A stretch of 23,256 nucleotides of DNA from an uncultured Oscillospiraceae bacterium (GTDB lineage Bacteria; Bacillota; Clostridia; Oscillospirales; Ruminococcaceae): assembly GCA_900540595.1 (NCBI GenBank), contig UQGL01000036.1, positions 1-23,256 on the forward strand, written 5' to 3'. Position numbers and translations under genes: made by a program. Every line of letters begins with the position of its first letter. The stretch's first letter is position 1. The notes beneath the pieces are model-generated. The model worked only from the letters and a program-made list of their open reading frames with translations, ran no database searches and had not been told where the DNA came from. Of this stretch, positions 1 through 7,221 are shown in pieces.

Positions 1-9
1 CTTCCCGCC

Positions 10-99
10 GCCGCAAACGGCCACGGCGGCCAGAGGGCTGGCCGCCCTACAACCCTACTTGAAAATCTGTGCGTAGGGCGGGGTGCCCTCACCCCGCCG
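10..99. repeat. Intergenic palindromic repeats at left edge
   Basis: Positions 10-50 hold a 41-base unit with inverted GGCGGCCAG / CTGGCCGCC arms that ends in CCCTAC. It recurs with a single mismatch at 23078-23118 in the same orientation. A second palindrome with a GTAGGG edge and the core GGGGTGCCCTCACCCC lies at 73-99. Both belong to the window-wide family of palindromes framed by GTAGGG/CCCTAC. No coding region is apparent in 1-216. Confidence 0.8.
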
Positions 100-141
100 A
101 AACCTGCCGCCACAACCCCCTTGTCCATCTCCCGCAAAACC

Positions 142-179
142 AACCGCCCCCTCCGAATCCCACTTCGGAGGGGGCGGTT
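142..179 (-). terminator. Intrinsic terminator of the ammonium transporter gene
   Basis: A perfect 16-bp inverted repeat (AACCGCCCCCTCCGAA at 142-157 and its complement at 164-179) encloses a 6-base loop. It starts 38 bases beyond the transporter stop codon. On the minus strand the stem is followed by GGTTTTG, a modest U-tract. The strength of the stem and its position make it the likely transcript end of the amt gene. Confidence 0.85.
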
Positions 180-216
180 CACTAACCTTTATATATACCC
201 TAAATAGTGCTGCGAA

Positions 217-1932
217 TTACTCCACATCCTGCAGGGCGGCGTAATCCTGCTCGCCGGTGCGGACTTTGACGACCTTTGCCACATTGTAGACAAAGATCTT
301 GCCGTCGCCGATGTGGCCGGTGTACAGGGCCTTGGTGGCGGTGTCGATGATCTTGTCCACCGGGATCTTGCTCACAACGACCTCGACCTTGACCTTCGGC
401 AGCAGGGTGGCGTCCACCTCGGCGCCGCGGTACTTCTCGCCGCTGCCCTTCTGCAGGCCGCAGCCCATGACCTGAGTCACCGTCATGCCGGTCACGCCGA
501 TGTCGTTCAGCGCCTTCTTCAGTGTCTCAAACTTGGCAAGCTGCACGATGATGGAAACCTTGTGCATGCCGGAATCCAGCCCGGCGGGCAGCGGTGCCTC
601 CTGCGTGACCTTGACGGCCGCCGCAATCTTCTCGGGGCTGGCCTTCTCGATGTCGTCCTCGCCGAGGTCGGTGTTCTCGTTGACATCCAGCTCGGCGTAG
701 GTCGGGTCGCTGATGGCAAAGCCTGCGTAGGCGCTGGTCAGGCCGTGCTCGTGGATGTCGAGGCCGTCCAGCTCCTCCTTCTCGGAGACGCGCAGCCCGA
801 TCGTCTTTTTGATGATCGTGAAGATGATGTACATCGTGATCAGCACCCACGCGGCCACGCTGACAACACCCAGCAGCTGGATACCCAGCTTGGCAAGGCC
901 GCCGCCGTAGAACAGGCCGCCCTCGGTGGCAAACAGGCCGACGGCCAGCGTGCCCCAGCAGCCGTTGACGCAGTGGACGGAGACCGCACCGACCGGGTCA
1001 TCGATCTTGGCAATCTTGTCGAAGAACTCGACCGAGAAGATGCAGAGCACACCGGCCACAATACCGATGACGGCGGCGCCGAACGGATCGACCACATCAC
1101 AGCCCGCAGTAATGGCGACCAGACCGGCCAGCGCGCCGTTGAAGGTCAGCGAAACATCGGGCTTGCCGTACCGCACCCACGAGACGATCAGCGCCGCAAC
1201 AGTGGCCAGCGCGGCGGCAAGGTTGGTGTTGAAGCAGATAAGGCCTGCGGAAATCATCGTATCATCGCCGGTCATGCTGACGGTGGAGCCGCCGTTGAAG
1301 CCGAACCAGCAGAACCACAGGATGAAAACGCCCAGCGCCATGGCGGTCAGGTTGTGGCCGGGGATGGCGCGCGGCGTGCCCGCCTTGTTGTACTTGCCAA
1401 TGCGGGGGCCGAGCATCCAGGCACCGAGGCAGGCCGTGACGCCGCCGACAAAGTGGACCGCTGTGGAGCCTGCGAAGTCATGGAAGCCGAGCTGCGCCAG
1501 CCAGCCGCCGCCCCAGATCCAGTGGCCGGAGATGGGGTAGACGATCAGGCTGATGGCGGCGGAGTAGCAGCAGTAGGCGCTGAACTTCGTGCGCTCGGCC
1601 ATCGAGCCGGAAACGATGGTGGCGGCGGTCGCGCAGAACACGGTCTGGAACACCGCGTAGACCCAGACCGGCAGCGTACCAAAGTCATAGCTGCCGCGGA
1701 TGAACGGGTCAAACCCGCCGATGAGTGCGCCGGAGCCGGCGAACATCACGCCGAAGCCGACCAGCCAGTAACAGGGTGTACCGATGCAAAAATCCATCAT
1801 ATTCTTCATCAGAATATTGCCGGTGTTTTTAGCGCGGGTCAGGCCGGCTTCACACAAAGCAAAGCCTGCCTGCATAAAGAACACCAGAAACGCCGCAACA
1901 AGTGTCCATGTTACATCTGCTGAGTTGTACAT
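217..1932 (-). CDS. amt: Ammonium transporter fused to a P-II (GlnB/GlnK) signalling domain
   Basis: The 571-residue protein has an N-terminal Amt/MEP/Rh channel (about residues 1-385) and a C-terminal P-II domain (456-571). The channel keeps the DFAGS motif (Asp152) and the twin pore histidines, His160 in STAVH and His320 in the second half. The P-II part aligns one-to-one with E. coli numbering if Met456 is taken as residue 1: Gln39 (494), the YRGAE T-loop (501-505), TGHIGDGK (538-545, Lys90 = 545) and Arg103 (558) are all present. Tyr51, the uridylylation site, is Val506. An acidic linker (about 385-455) joins the halves. In the family, free P-II proteins block AmtB by inserting the T-loop into the pore; here the regulator is tethered to its target. 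The ATG is preceded by AGAGAGGGG at good spacing. It is a single-gene unit with its own promoter and terminator. Family call is near certain; the regulatory mode is inferred. Confidence 0.96.
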   Translation of the reverse strand: MYNSADVTWTLVAAFLVFFMQAGFALCEAGLTRAKNTGNILMKNMMDFCIGTPCYWLVGFGVMFAGSGALIGGFDPFIRGSYDFGTLPVWVYAVFQTVFCATAATIVSGSMAERTKFSAYCCYSAAISLIVYPISGHWIWGGGWLAQLGFHDFAGSTAVHFVGGVTACLGAWMLGPRIGKYNKAGTPRAIPGHNLTAMALGVFILWFCWFGFNGGSTVSMTGDDTMISAGLICFNTNLAAALATVAALIVSWVRYGKPDVSLTFNGALAGLVAITAGCDVVDPFGAAVIGIVAGVLCIFSVEFFDKIAKIDDPVGAVSVHCVNGCWGTLAVGLFATEGGLFYGGGLAKLGIQLLGVVSVAAWVLITMYIIFTIIKKTIGLRVSEKEELDGLDIHEHGLTSAYAGFAISDPTYAELDVNENTDLGEDDIEKASPEKIAAAVKVTQEAPLPAGLDSGMHKVSIIVQLAKFETLKKALNDIGVTGMTVTQVMGCGLQKGSGEKYRGAEVDATLLPKVKVEVVVSKIPVDKIIDTATKALYTGHIGDGKIFVYNVAKVVKVRTGEQDYAALQDVE

Positions 1933-1990
1933 ACCTTGAAACCCCTCTCTCTTACTTTCGCACAGAATACTTGCAAAAGAAACAGAAAAA

Positions 1991-2019
1991 GCGCCGGGCA
2001 GAAATACTCTGCCCGGCGC
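1991..2019 (-). terminator. Hairpin-terminator inside the amt leader (candidate attenuator)
   Basis: A perfect 12-bp stem (GCGCCGGGCAGA and its complement) closes a 5-base loop. On the minus strand it is followed directly by TTTTTCTG, and A residues before it extend the pairing into the U-tract. It lies between the amt promoter (2044-2072) and the start codon at 1932. No gene on the minus strand upstream could be ended by it. It therefore looks like a leader terminator, or possibly an mRNA-stabilising hairpin. The antitermination factor, if any, cannot be read from the sequence. Confidence 0.75.
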
Positions 2020-2043
2020 CTTTGCCGTTCTTTTGTTGCGCTT

Positions 2044-2072
2044 ATGCTATCACAGAGTTGCAGCCTAGTCAA
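2044..2072 (-). promoter_or_regulatory. SigA-type promoter of amt
   Basis: On the minus strand TTGACT (2072-2067) is separated by 17 bases from TAGCAT (2049-2044). The predicted start of transcription near 2037 lies about 20 bases before the leader hairpin and about 105 bases before the amt ATG. Confidence 0.7.
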
Positions 2073-2170
2073 GAGGGTGGGGACATATTTTGTTCATATT
2101 TGTAGAAAATGCTGTACAACCAGCCGAAAATGCTGCTGAAAAATTGGGCGGTGTGCACAACGGCAAACGG

Positions 2171-2305
2171 GCAAGGCCCCTCCGACTTCGCTTCGCTTGT
2201 CACCTCCCCTGAGAGGGGAGGCTCTCACGCGGGCAAAGCCCGCGCAAAAAGGCGCCCCACGCAGTGGGGAGCTGGCCCGAGCCTGCGAGGCCTGAGGGGC
2301 TTTGG
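2171..2305. repeat. MITE-like composite repeat, copy 1 (GAGGGGCTTTG type)
   Basis: The element starts with GCAAGGCCCCTC and ends with the near-complement GAGGGGCTTTGG. Inside are nested palindromes: CCTCCCCTGAGAGGGGAGG, a GCGGGCAAAGCCCGC arm pair and CCCCACGCAGTGGGG. Related copies lie at 4347-4433, 6064-6265 and 13577-13712. It fills much of the divergent 527-base gap (1933-2459) between amt and oadG. Apart from the two promoters and the leader hairpin, nothing else is visible in that gap. Confidence 0.8.
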
Positions 2306-2397
2306 CACCTTCCCGCAGCCGCCCCAACATCCTCATCCATACAATTCCCCAAAAATATTCATTTTTTTGTAAAAAAATCTACCCAAAAAAATCACTT

Positions 2398-2408
2398 TGT
2401 GCTATAAT
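2398..2408 (+). promoter_or_regulatory. Extended -10 promoter of oadG-oadB
   Basis: TGCTATAAT, an extended -10 element with a consensus TATAAT at 2403-2408, follows an A/T-rich tract. No good -35 hexamer sits at 16-18 bases, as expected for an extended -10 promoter. It lies about 50 bases before the oadG start. Confidence 0.7.
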
Positions 2409-2459
2409 ATCATCAAATAGCCTTTTTCCGGCCGTTTACCAATTAAAGGAGGATCATCC

Positions 2460-2873
2460 ATGCCCAACCTAGCTCTGCTTGCCCTTGAAGCCAGCGACGG
2501 CACCGTTGTTCTGACCAGCATTACACTGGTTTTCGCGATGCTGGTGGCCCTGTGCCTTATCATCACGCTGGAAGGCAAGATCTTCGACAACATCAGCAAT
2601 AAGAAGAACGACAAGCCTGCCGCGCCCAAGGCCCCTGCGGCCCCCGCTGCCAAGGCTGCCCCTGCCGCCAAGCCCGCTGCCCCTGCAGCCAAGGCTGACA
2701 ACGGCTCCATCCCCGGCGAGATCATCGCCGCCATCTCCGCTGCCGTGGCCTCTGTGTGCGGCGGCAATGCCGTGATCCGCGGCATCAAGCGCGTTTCCAA
2801 GCCCGCTGCCGGCTCCCGCCGCGGCGCATGGGGTGACGCAGGCGTGCGCGAGCATACCACGCCCTTTATGTAA
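2460..2873 (+). CDS. oadG: Sodium-pump decarboxylase gamma subunit (OadG family)
   Basis: This 137-residue protein has the OadG layout: a short N-terminus, one membrane helix (about residues 16-37), a mobile Ala/Pro/Lys linker (about 51-79), a short helical stretch GEIIAAISAAVASV, and a C-terminal tail with a W-G-x-A-G ... TTPF pattern seen in clostridial gamma subunits. In the family this subunit anchors the carboxyltransferase and biotin carrier to the beta subunit and helps assembly. The start is set by AAAGGAGG seven bases upstream of the ATG. oadB follows 12 bases downstream behind its own AGGAGG, so the two are co-transcribed. The alpha subunit and a separate biotin carrier are not in the window. 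Whether the complex works on oxaloacetate, methylmalonyl-CoA or glutaconyl-CoA cannot be told from this subunit. Confidence 0.88.
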   Translation: MPNLALLALEASDGTVVLTSITLVFAMLVALCLIITLEGKIFDNISNKKNDKPAAPKAPAAPAAKAAPAAKPAAPAAKADNGSIPGEIIAAISAAVASVCGGNAVIRGIKRVSKPAAGSRRGAWGDAGVREHTTPFM

Positions 2874-2885
2874 GGAGGTACGGAA

Positions 2886-4076
2886 ATGGGTGCGATTTTT
2901 ACCAATATTGCGGAGATCTTCGCAAAGTCCGGCTGGGCACAGATCTTCTTCACCGAGGGCGGCTGGAAGTACGCCGTCATGCTGGCAGTGGCCTGTGTGC
3001 TGCTGTATCTGGCCATCGTCAAGCAGTTTGAGCCGCTGCTGCTGCTGCCCATCGGCTTCGGCATGCTGATGACCAACCTGCCCCTCGACGGCATCTTCCA
3101 CATGGACATCTTCATCAACGAGACGAATCATATCAACTGGGAGCTGCTCGGCTCCTCCGGCGGTATGGTCGACTACATCTATCTGGGCGTCAAGCTCGGC
3201 ATCTATCCGCCGCTGATCTTCCTCGGCATCGGCACGATGACCGACTTCGAGCCGCTGATCGCCCGCCCGTCCAGCCTGCTGCTGGGCGCTGCCGCACAGC
3301 TGGGTATCTTCTTCACCTTTGTCGGCGCTAAGATTCTGGGCTTCACCAATCAGGAGGCCGGCGCTATCGGCATCATCGGCGGCGCGGACGGCCCCACCGC
3401 CATCTATGTCACCACCAAGCTGGCCCCGCATCTGCTCGGCTCCATCGCGGTCGCCGCGTACTGCTACATGGCGCTGGTGCCCGTCATCCAGCCGCCTATC
3501 ATGAAGGTCCTGACCACTGAAAAAGAGCGTCAGATCGTCATGACTGCCCCCCGCCGCGTCTCCAAGACCGAGAAGATCCTCTTCCCCATCATCGTCACCA
3601 TCATCGTTGCCCTGACCCTGCCTGACGCCGCCATTCTGGTCGGCTGCCTGATGATGGGCAACCTGATGAAGGAATCCGGCGTTGTCGAGCGTATCACCAA
3701 GACCGCCGGCAACGAGCTGATGAACATCATCACAATCTTCCTCGGCTTCTCGGTCGGCTGCACCACCAACGCCGCCACCTTCCTGAACATCCAGACCGTT
3801 GAGATCATCGTTCTGGGCATCGTGGCCTTCGGCGTCGGCACCGCCGGCGGTGTCATCCTCGGCAAGGTCATGTGCGTGGTCACCCACGGCAAGATCAACC
3901 CGCTCATCGGCTCCGCCGGTGTTTCCGCCGTTCCCATGGCCGCCCGTGTTTCCCAGAAGGTCGGTCAGGAGTACAACCCCCGCAACTACCTGCTCATGCA
4001 CGCCATGGGCCCCAACGTTGCCGGTGTTATCGGCTCCGCCGTTGCGGCCGGTATCCTGATCAATATGTTCGGCTGA
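2886..4076 (+). CDS. oadB: Na+-translocating decarboxylase beta subunit (OadB/GcdB/MmdB)
   Basis: This 396-residue multi-pass membrane protein couples decarboxylation of carboxybiotin to Na+ export. Diagnostic stretches are [17 protein letters not shown] (about 112-128), the [10 protein letters not shown] motif (165-174) whose Asp168 matches the essential Na+/proton-binding Asp of the family, [11 protein letters not shown] (194-204), [15 protein letters not shown], and the C-terminal [18 protein letters not shown]. The length is typical of methylmalonyl-CoA/glutaconyl-CoA decarboxylase beta chains and shorter than Klebsiella OadB. The gene follows oadG after 12 bases and its transcript ends at the hairpin at 4093. 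Family assignment is very secure. The substrate depends on an alpha subunit encoded elsewhere. Confidence 0.95.
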   Translation: MGAIFTNIAEIFAKSGWAQIFFTEGGWKYAVMLAVACVLLYLAIVKQFEPLLLLPIGFGMLMTNLPLDGIFHMDIFINETNHINWELLGSSGGMVDYIYLGVKLGIYPPLIFLGIGTMTDFEPLIARPSSLLLGAAAQLGIFFTFVGAKILGFTNQEAGAIGIIGGADGPTAIYVTTKLAPHLLGSIAVAAYCYMALVPVIQPPIMKVLTTEKERQIVMTAPRRVSKTEKILFPIIVTIIVALTLPDAAILVGCLMMGNLMKESGVVERITKTAGNELMNIITIFLGFSVGCTTNAATFLNIQTVEIIVLGIVAFGVGTAGGVILGKVMCVVTHGKINPLIGSAGVSAVPMAARVSQKVGQEYNPRNYLLMHAMGPNVAGVIGSAVAAGILINMFG

Positions 4077-4092
4077 TACTGACATAAAAAGT

Positions 4093-4130
4093 AAGCACCC
4101 GCATGGTTCGCGCCATGCGGGTGCTTTTCT
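4093..4130 (+). terminator. Intrinsic terminator of oadG-oadB
   Basis: A 14-bp perfect stem (AAGCACCCGCATGG / CCATGCGGGTGCTT) with loop TTCGCG ends in a short T-run (CTTTTCT). It starts 17 bases after the oadB stop codon. Confidence 0.92.
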
Positions 4131-4134
4131 CTTT

Positions 4135-4433
4135 GGCTTCTCCCCGGGGCTGCGCTCGCAGGCGCGTGTCGGAGCGCAACCGCCGCTTTTGCGGCGGCTC
4201 TTAGCGCGTAGACTGAAGCTGTCGCCCGCAGGCGGCTGATGAGGGGCGGCGTTCGCGCAGTAACCCGTTCACGGGCAATAGAGAAAGCGCTGCCCCTCAT
4301 CCGCCCTCGGTCGGGGCCTCGGGCACCTTCCCCCAGAGGGGGAAGGCGTTCTCGCGGGCTTCGCCCGCGCAGCAAGCCGCCCCTTACAGGGGAGGTGGCC
4401 GAGCGTCAGCGATGGCCGGAGGGGCTTTTGCCG
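4135..4433. repeat. Composite intergenic repeat block (two element types joined)
   Basis: The left part (4135-4346) carries GGCTTCTCCCC, the CCGCCCGCAGGCGGCTGATGAGGGG arm pair and ends in CTTCCCCCAGAGGGGGAAG. It resembles the elements at 11990-12146 and 19506-19656. The right part (4347-4433) has GCGGGCTTCGCCCGC, CCCCTTACAGGGG and GGCCGGAGGGGCTTTTGCC, resembling half of the element at 13577-13712. The block fills the 360-base gap between oadB and the anti-sigma gene. Its palindromes may end transcripts from both sides. Confidence 0.75.
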
Positions 4434-4436
4434 CGT

Positions 4437-5492
4437 TTACTTCGCCTCAAACCTCTCCCCATCAATCTCGACATACGCCACCGCCTCGGGGTCGATGATG
4501 TTGTAGGTGTTCACCCGCAGAGCGCTCTGACCGGAAGATTTTCTCATGCGGCCATAAAAACCCTGGTAAAACTCTCCGTCCCAGCCGTAGGTCAGTTCCG
4601 TGCCGTCGGCGCGGAACAGCTTTACGCGGGACTGTACATCGTACCGATGCGTGTCACCCAGCGGCAGACTGCCGTGATTCTTGCCGATGACGCTGACCGC
4701 CAGCGGCTCAATACGGATTTCTTCAATGTCGAATGTTGCGTCGGGATATTCAGCAGCCTCTTCGTCGGTCATATCATAATGGAACCAGTGGCCGCCCTTC
4801 AGCGAGATGGTTTTCTTCACATCCATTGTCACCGCTTCAGCCATGTCGGGCAGCATGACCTTAACATGTGCAGAGGCCTTGTGATTTGTCAAATCGCAGA
4901 TATACAGCGTTCGCGTGTCGGTGGCCGTCTGGGTCAACGGAATATCCACATAGCAGGAGAGAACATCGCCTTCGCTGACCGCGTTGCGCGTTGCCCACGA
5001 ACCAATGGCGTACCCATAACATGGCCCTACCTGTGCGTTGCTTGCAATATAGAGCCGCTTGTCGCCGCTGTTGTCCGCTGCACGCAGGTAAAACGCGCCG
5101 GTGTCCCACACCAAATCGTTTGGCTCCATCCCTTGGGCGTTGTCCACATCGTACAGCACCCGCAGCGTGTTTTCGCCGCGCAGCAGCGCCTTTACACTGA
5201 CCGTGCGGCCGTTGATCTCGGTGGTCAGCGGTTCGTCCAGTACCACGCCGTACTTCTGCACCAGTGCGTTCGTCTCGTTGGCGGCGCTCATGGGGTGGAA
5301 AAGCCCCAGCACCACCGCGCCCGCGGCCACTAAGCAGAGCGCTGCCGCCGCAGCTGCCAGCCGCCAGCCGCGCAAAGCATGCAGCCTTGGGCGGCGCGCC
5401 AGTACTTTTTGGCGCAGTGCAGCGGTTTCCTCCGCCGTCAGGGCGTCCGCCAGCGGCGGGTTGTCGTTCATCCAGCGTTCCAGTTCGGTCAT
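4437..5492 (-). CDS. Putative membrane anti-sigma factor (DUF4179-like)
   Basis: This 351-residue protein has a cytoplasmic N-terminus (about 1-42), a single Ala/Leu/Val-rich membrane helix (about 43-65) and a large extracytoplasmic C-terminal region. The C-terminal region begins ALVQKYGVVLDEP and contains NGRTVSVKALLRGENTLRVLYDVD, resembling DUF4179/DUF5643 proteins that sit beside clostridial and bacillar ECF sigma factors. It lies 3 bases downstream of the sigma gene, with its ribosome site (GAAGGAGG) inside the end of that gene, so translation is probably coupled. By family precedent the cytoplasmic part binds the sigma factor and the outer part senses envelope stress. No zinc-binding HxxxCxxC anti-sigma motif is visible. 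The function is inferred mainly from gene order and topology. Confidence 0.75.
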   Translation of the reverse strand: MTELERWMNDNPPLADALTAEETAALRQKVLARRPRLHALRGWRLAAAAAALCLVAAGAVVLGLFHPMSAANETNALVQKYGVVLDEPLTTEINGRTVSVKALLRGENTLRVLYDVDNAQGMEPNDLVWDTGAFYLRAADNSGDKRLYIASNAQVGPCYGYAIGSWATRNAVSEGDVLSCYVDIPLTQTATDTRTLYICDLTNHKASAHVKVMLPDMAEAVTMDVKKTISLKGGHWFHYDMTDEEAAEYPDATFDIEEIRIEPLAVSVIGKNHGSLPLGDTHRYDVQSRVKLFRADGTELTYGWDGEFYQGFYGRMRKSSGQSALRVNTYNIIDPEAVAYVEIDGERFEAK

Positions 5493-5495
5493 AGG

Positions 5496-5996
5496 TCAGC
5501 CCTCCTTCAATAGCTTCTGCAGTGCCAGCCGTGCGCGGTGCAGCCGGGTGCGCACCGTGGCGGCGGGCATGGCAAACCGCGCACCCAGCTGGGCCGCCGT
5601 CTCGCCGTATAAGTACCGCCGCAAAAACAGCTCTCCGTCCGGCGGCGGCAGCGCCATGATCTGCGCCATGATCTGCGCCATCAGTTCGCGGCTTTCAAGA
5701 TGGCTTTCCAGCGCTACAGCCAGCTCGGCGTCATCGCGGTCGTCCAGCGGCAGCGTCTCGCCCCGGCGCAGCAGCGCACGGTAGCGGTCAATGGCGCACT
5801 GCCGCGCCGTCAAAACGACCAGCCGCCGCCGGTGCGCCTCGTCCGCAGGCAGGTGTGCCCCGCGCCAGAGCTTGTAAAATGTGTCGGCCTCGGCCTCCTC
5901 GGCGTCCTGCGGGTGGCCCGGCAAAATAGCCCGGCAGACGGCCCGCACCGCGCCGCCGTAGTCCCGCAGCAGTGTGTCCAGCTCGTGTTCTGTCAT
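5496..5996 (-). CDS. ECF-type RNA polymerase sigma factor
   Basis: This 166-residue protein has the sigma-70 region 2 pattern (AEEAEADTFYKLW ... ARQCAIDRYR, about residues 31-78) and the region 4 helix-turn-helix (about 113-160: ELFLRRYLYGETAAQLGARFAMPAATVRTRLHRAR). It lacks regions 1 and 3, as ECF sigma factors do. It would direct RNA polymerase to a small regulon that probably includes its own promoter (see 6024-6050). The ATG follows AGGGGG at 8 bases. The linker between regions 2 and 4 contains an in-frame tandem duplication reading MAQIMAQIM. It forms a two-gene operon with the membrane protein downstream. Family call is firm; the signal is unknown. Confidence 0.9.
   Translation of the reverse strand: MTEHELDTLLRDYGGAVRAVCRAILPGHPQDAEEAEADTFYKLWRGAHLPADEAHRRRLVVLTARQCAIDRYRALLRRGETLPLDDRDDAELAVALESHLESRELMAQIMAQIMALPPPDGELFLRRYLYGETAAQLGARFAMPAATVRTRLHRARLALQKLLKEG
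5653..5680 (-). repeat. 12-bp in-frame tandem duplication in the sigma gene
   Basis: The 12-base unit GCCATGATCTGC occurs twice back to back and is followed by a partial third copy (GCCAT). It encodes the repeated residues AQIM in the sigma linker. Because the unit is a multiple of three, gain or loss of a copy would keep the reading frame. Confidence 0.85.
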
Positions 5997-6023
5997 GGGC
6001 GTCGCCCCCTTTCATAAAGAGTA

Positions 6024-6050
6024 TACGACAAAAACGGGCGGAGTGTTTCA
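6024..6050 (-). promoter_or_regulatory. Candidate ECF (SigW-like) promoter upstream of the sigma operon
   Basis: On the minus strand TGAAAC (6050-6045) is followed after 17 bases by CGTA (6027-6024). The T-rich spacer just before the -10 (GTTTTTGT) is also typical. This matches the Bacillus ECF consensus TGAAAC-N16/17-CGTA. It lies about 28 bases before the sigma start codon, which suggests autoregulation. Confidence 0.65.
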
Positions 6051-6063
6051 GGAAAATGCAAAA

Positions 6064-6265
6064 AGGCCCCCTTGTCAAAGGGTGACTCTCCACAGTGTGG
6101 GGAGATGTCGCGAAGCGACAGAGGGGCCCGGGCCCGAAGGGCTGTCCGCGGAGCGGACTGGGGGATTCCTGCAGCCTTGCGGGAGCACATACGCATCAGC
6201 AAGGCCGCTGGAATCCCTCCGGCCTTGCTGACGCTCGGCCACCTCCCTTTGACAAGGGAGGCTTT
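6064..6265. repeat. MITE-like composite repeat between sigma operon and rnz
   Basis: The ends are inverted copies, GCCCCCTTGTCAAAGG at the left and CCTTTGACAAGGGAGGC at the right. Inside are TCCACAGTGTGGGGA, GTCGCGAAGCGAC and CCGCGGAGCGG palindromes, and an inverted CAGCAAGGCCG / CGGCCTTGCTG pair around 6197-6230. It fills most of the 334-base divergent gap (5997-6330), leaving only the two promoters outside it. Confidence 0.8.
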
Positions 6266-6291
6266 ACCTCCTCCCTGATCTGTGCTATAAT
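6263..6291 (+). promoter_or_regulatory. Promoter of the ribonuclease Z operon
   Basis: TATAAT at 6286-6291 is preceded by TGC, forming an extended -10 identical to that of oadG. TTTACC at 6263-6268, 17 bases upstream, is a partial -35. The predicted transcript starts about 35 bases before the rnz start codon. Confidence 0.7.
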
Positions 6292-6330
6292 ACGCTTAAT
6301 AATGGGGTACTGTTGGAAAGAGGTGAGCCG

Positions 6331-7221
6331 ATGCTGAAGGTAACGCTTTTGGGTACGGGCGGCACGCAGCCGCTGCCCGACCGTGCGCTGGCGGCCGCCG
6401 CTGTGACGGTGGCCGGGCGCAGCGTTCTGCTCGACTGCGGCGAGGGCACGCAGGTCGGGCTGCGGCGGTACGGCGTCAGCGCGTACCGGCTTTCGGCCGT
6501 GCTGCTGACCCACTACCACGGGGACCACATTCTGGGTCTGCCCGGGCTTTTGCAGACGCTCGGCAGCCTGAACCGCACCGAGCCGCTGACCGTCTACGGC
6601 CCTGCGGGGCTGGATGCAGTCGCGCGGCCCGTCATGGCGCTGGCAGGTGCGCAGCCCTATCCCGTCCTCTGGCGGGAGGCGGACGCGCCGTTTGCCGTAG
6701 ATGCGCTGAAAATCACGCCGTTCCCGCTGGAACACCGCGTGCCCTGCTGCGGCTACGCGCTTGAACTTCCCCGCGCAGGCCGGTTTGACCCCGCGCGGGC
6801 GCGGGCGGCGGGCATCCCGGTGGCGTATTGGAAAACGCTGCAAAAGGGTGCGGCGGCCGGCGGCTTCACACCGGAGCAGGTGCTTGGCCCGCCGCGCCGG
6901 GGCCTCAAGGTCGTCTATGCGACTGACACCCGCCCCTGCGCCGCGCTGGAAGCCGCCGCCCGGGACGCCGACCTGCTCTGCATGGATGCGACCTACGCCG
7001 ATGACGCCGACCTGCCCAAGGCCCGGCTCTACGGCCACACGACCTGCCGCGAGGCGGGCGCGCTGGCCGCCGCCGCCGCGGTGCGCCGTCTCTGGCTGAC
7101 CCACTACAGCGCCGCCGTGACCGACACCGCCCCCGGGCTGGCTGCGGCCCGCATGGCTTACCCTTTAGCGCTGGCCGGGTATGACGGCATGGCGCAGGAA
7201 CTGGAATTTGACAAAGAATGA
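6331..7221 (+). CDS. rnz: Ribonuclease Z (tRNA 3'-processing metallo-beta-lactamase nuclease)
   Basis: This 296-residue protein removes 3' trailers from tRNA precursors. It opens with the family signature MLKVTLLGTGG, has DCGEGTQ (35-41), and the zinc-binding THYHGDHILGLPGLL stretch (HxHxDH at residues 61-66). Later zinc ligands sit in the HRVPCCGY, ATDTRP and LTHYSA segments. Length is typical of the short (elaC-type) bacterial form. The ATG at 6331 is preferred because AAAGAGGTG lies just before it; an in-frame TTG at 6313 sits upstream of that ribosome site. The last bases overlap the next gene (ATGA), so the two are translationally coupled. Assignment is secure at the family level; the paralogous 5'-tRNA-independent MBL nucleases are a minor alternative. 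Confidence 0.93.
   Translation: MLKVTLLGTGGTQPLPDRALAAAAVTVAGRSVLLDCGEGTQVGLRRYGVSAYRLSAVLLTHYHGDHILGLPGLLQTLGSLNRTEPLTVYGPAGLDAVARPVMALAGAQPYPVLWREADAPFAVDALKITPFPLEHRVPCCGYALELPRAGRFDPARARAAGIPVAYWKTLQKGAAAGGFTPEQVLGPPRRGLKVVYATDTRPCAALEAAARDADLLCMDATYADDADLPKARLYGHTTCREAGALAAAAAVRRLWLTHYSAAVTDTAPGLAAARMAYPLALAGYDGMAQELEFDKE

Noticed and set aside
313..1923. Long plus-strand open frame (536 codons) opposite the ammonium transporter
   Set aside because: It is an antisense shadow caused by high GC and codon bias; the protein is Gly/Ala/His/Asp-rich without domains, while the opposite strand encodes an unmistakable Amt-PII.
1980..2040. ANTAR-type two-hairpin riboregulator upstream of amt
   Set aside because: Only one hairpin is present, its loop has 5 bases rather than the 6 expected, and too little RNA precedes it for the first hairpin.
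2469..4085. 538-codon minus-strand open frame opposite oadG-oadB
   Set aside because: It is a shadow frame; composition is Asp/Gly/His/Gln-rich and it spans two well-supported genes and their junction.
6313..6330. TTG start 18 bases upstream of the chosen rnz ATG
   Set aside because: The ribosome site AAAGAGGTG lies between the two, and the family N-terminus begins at the ATG (6331).
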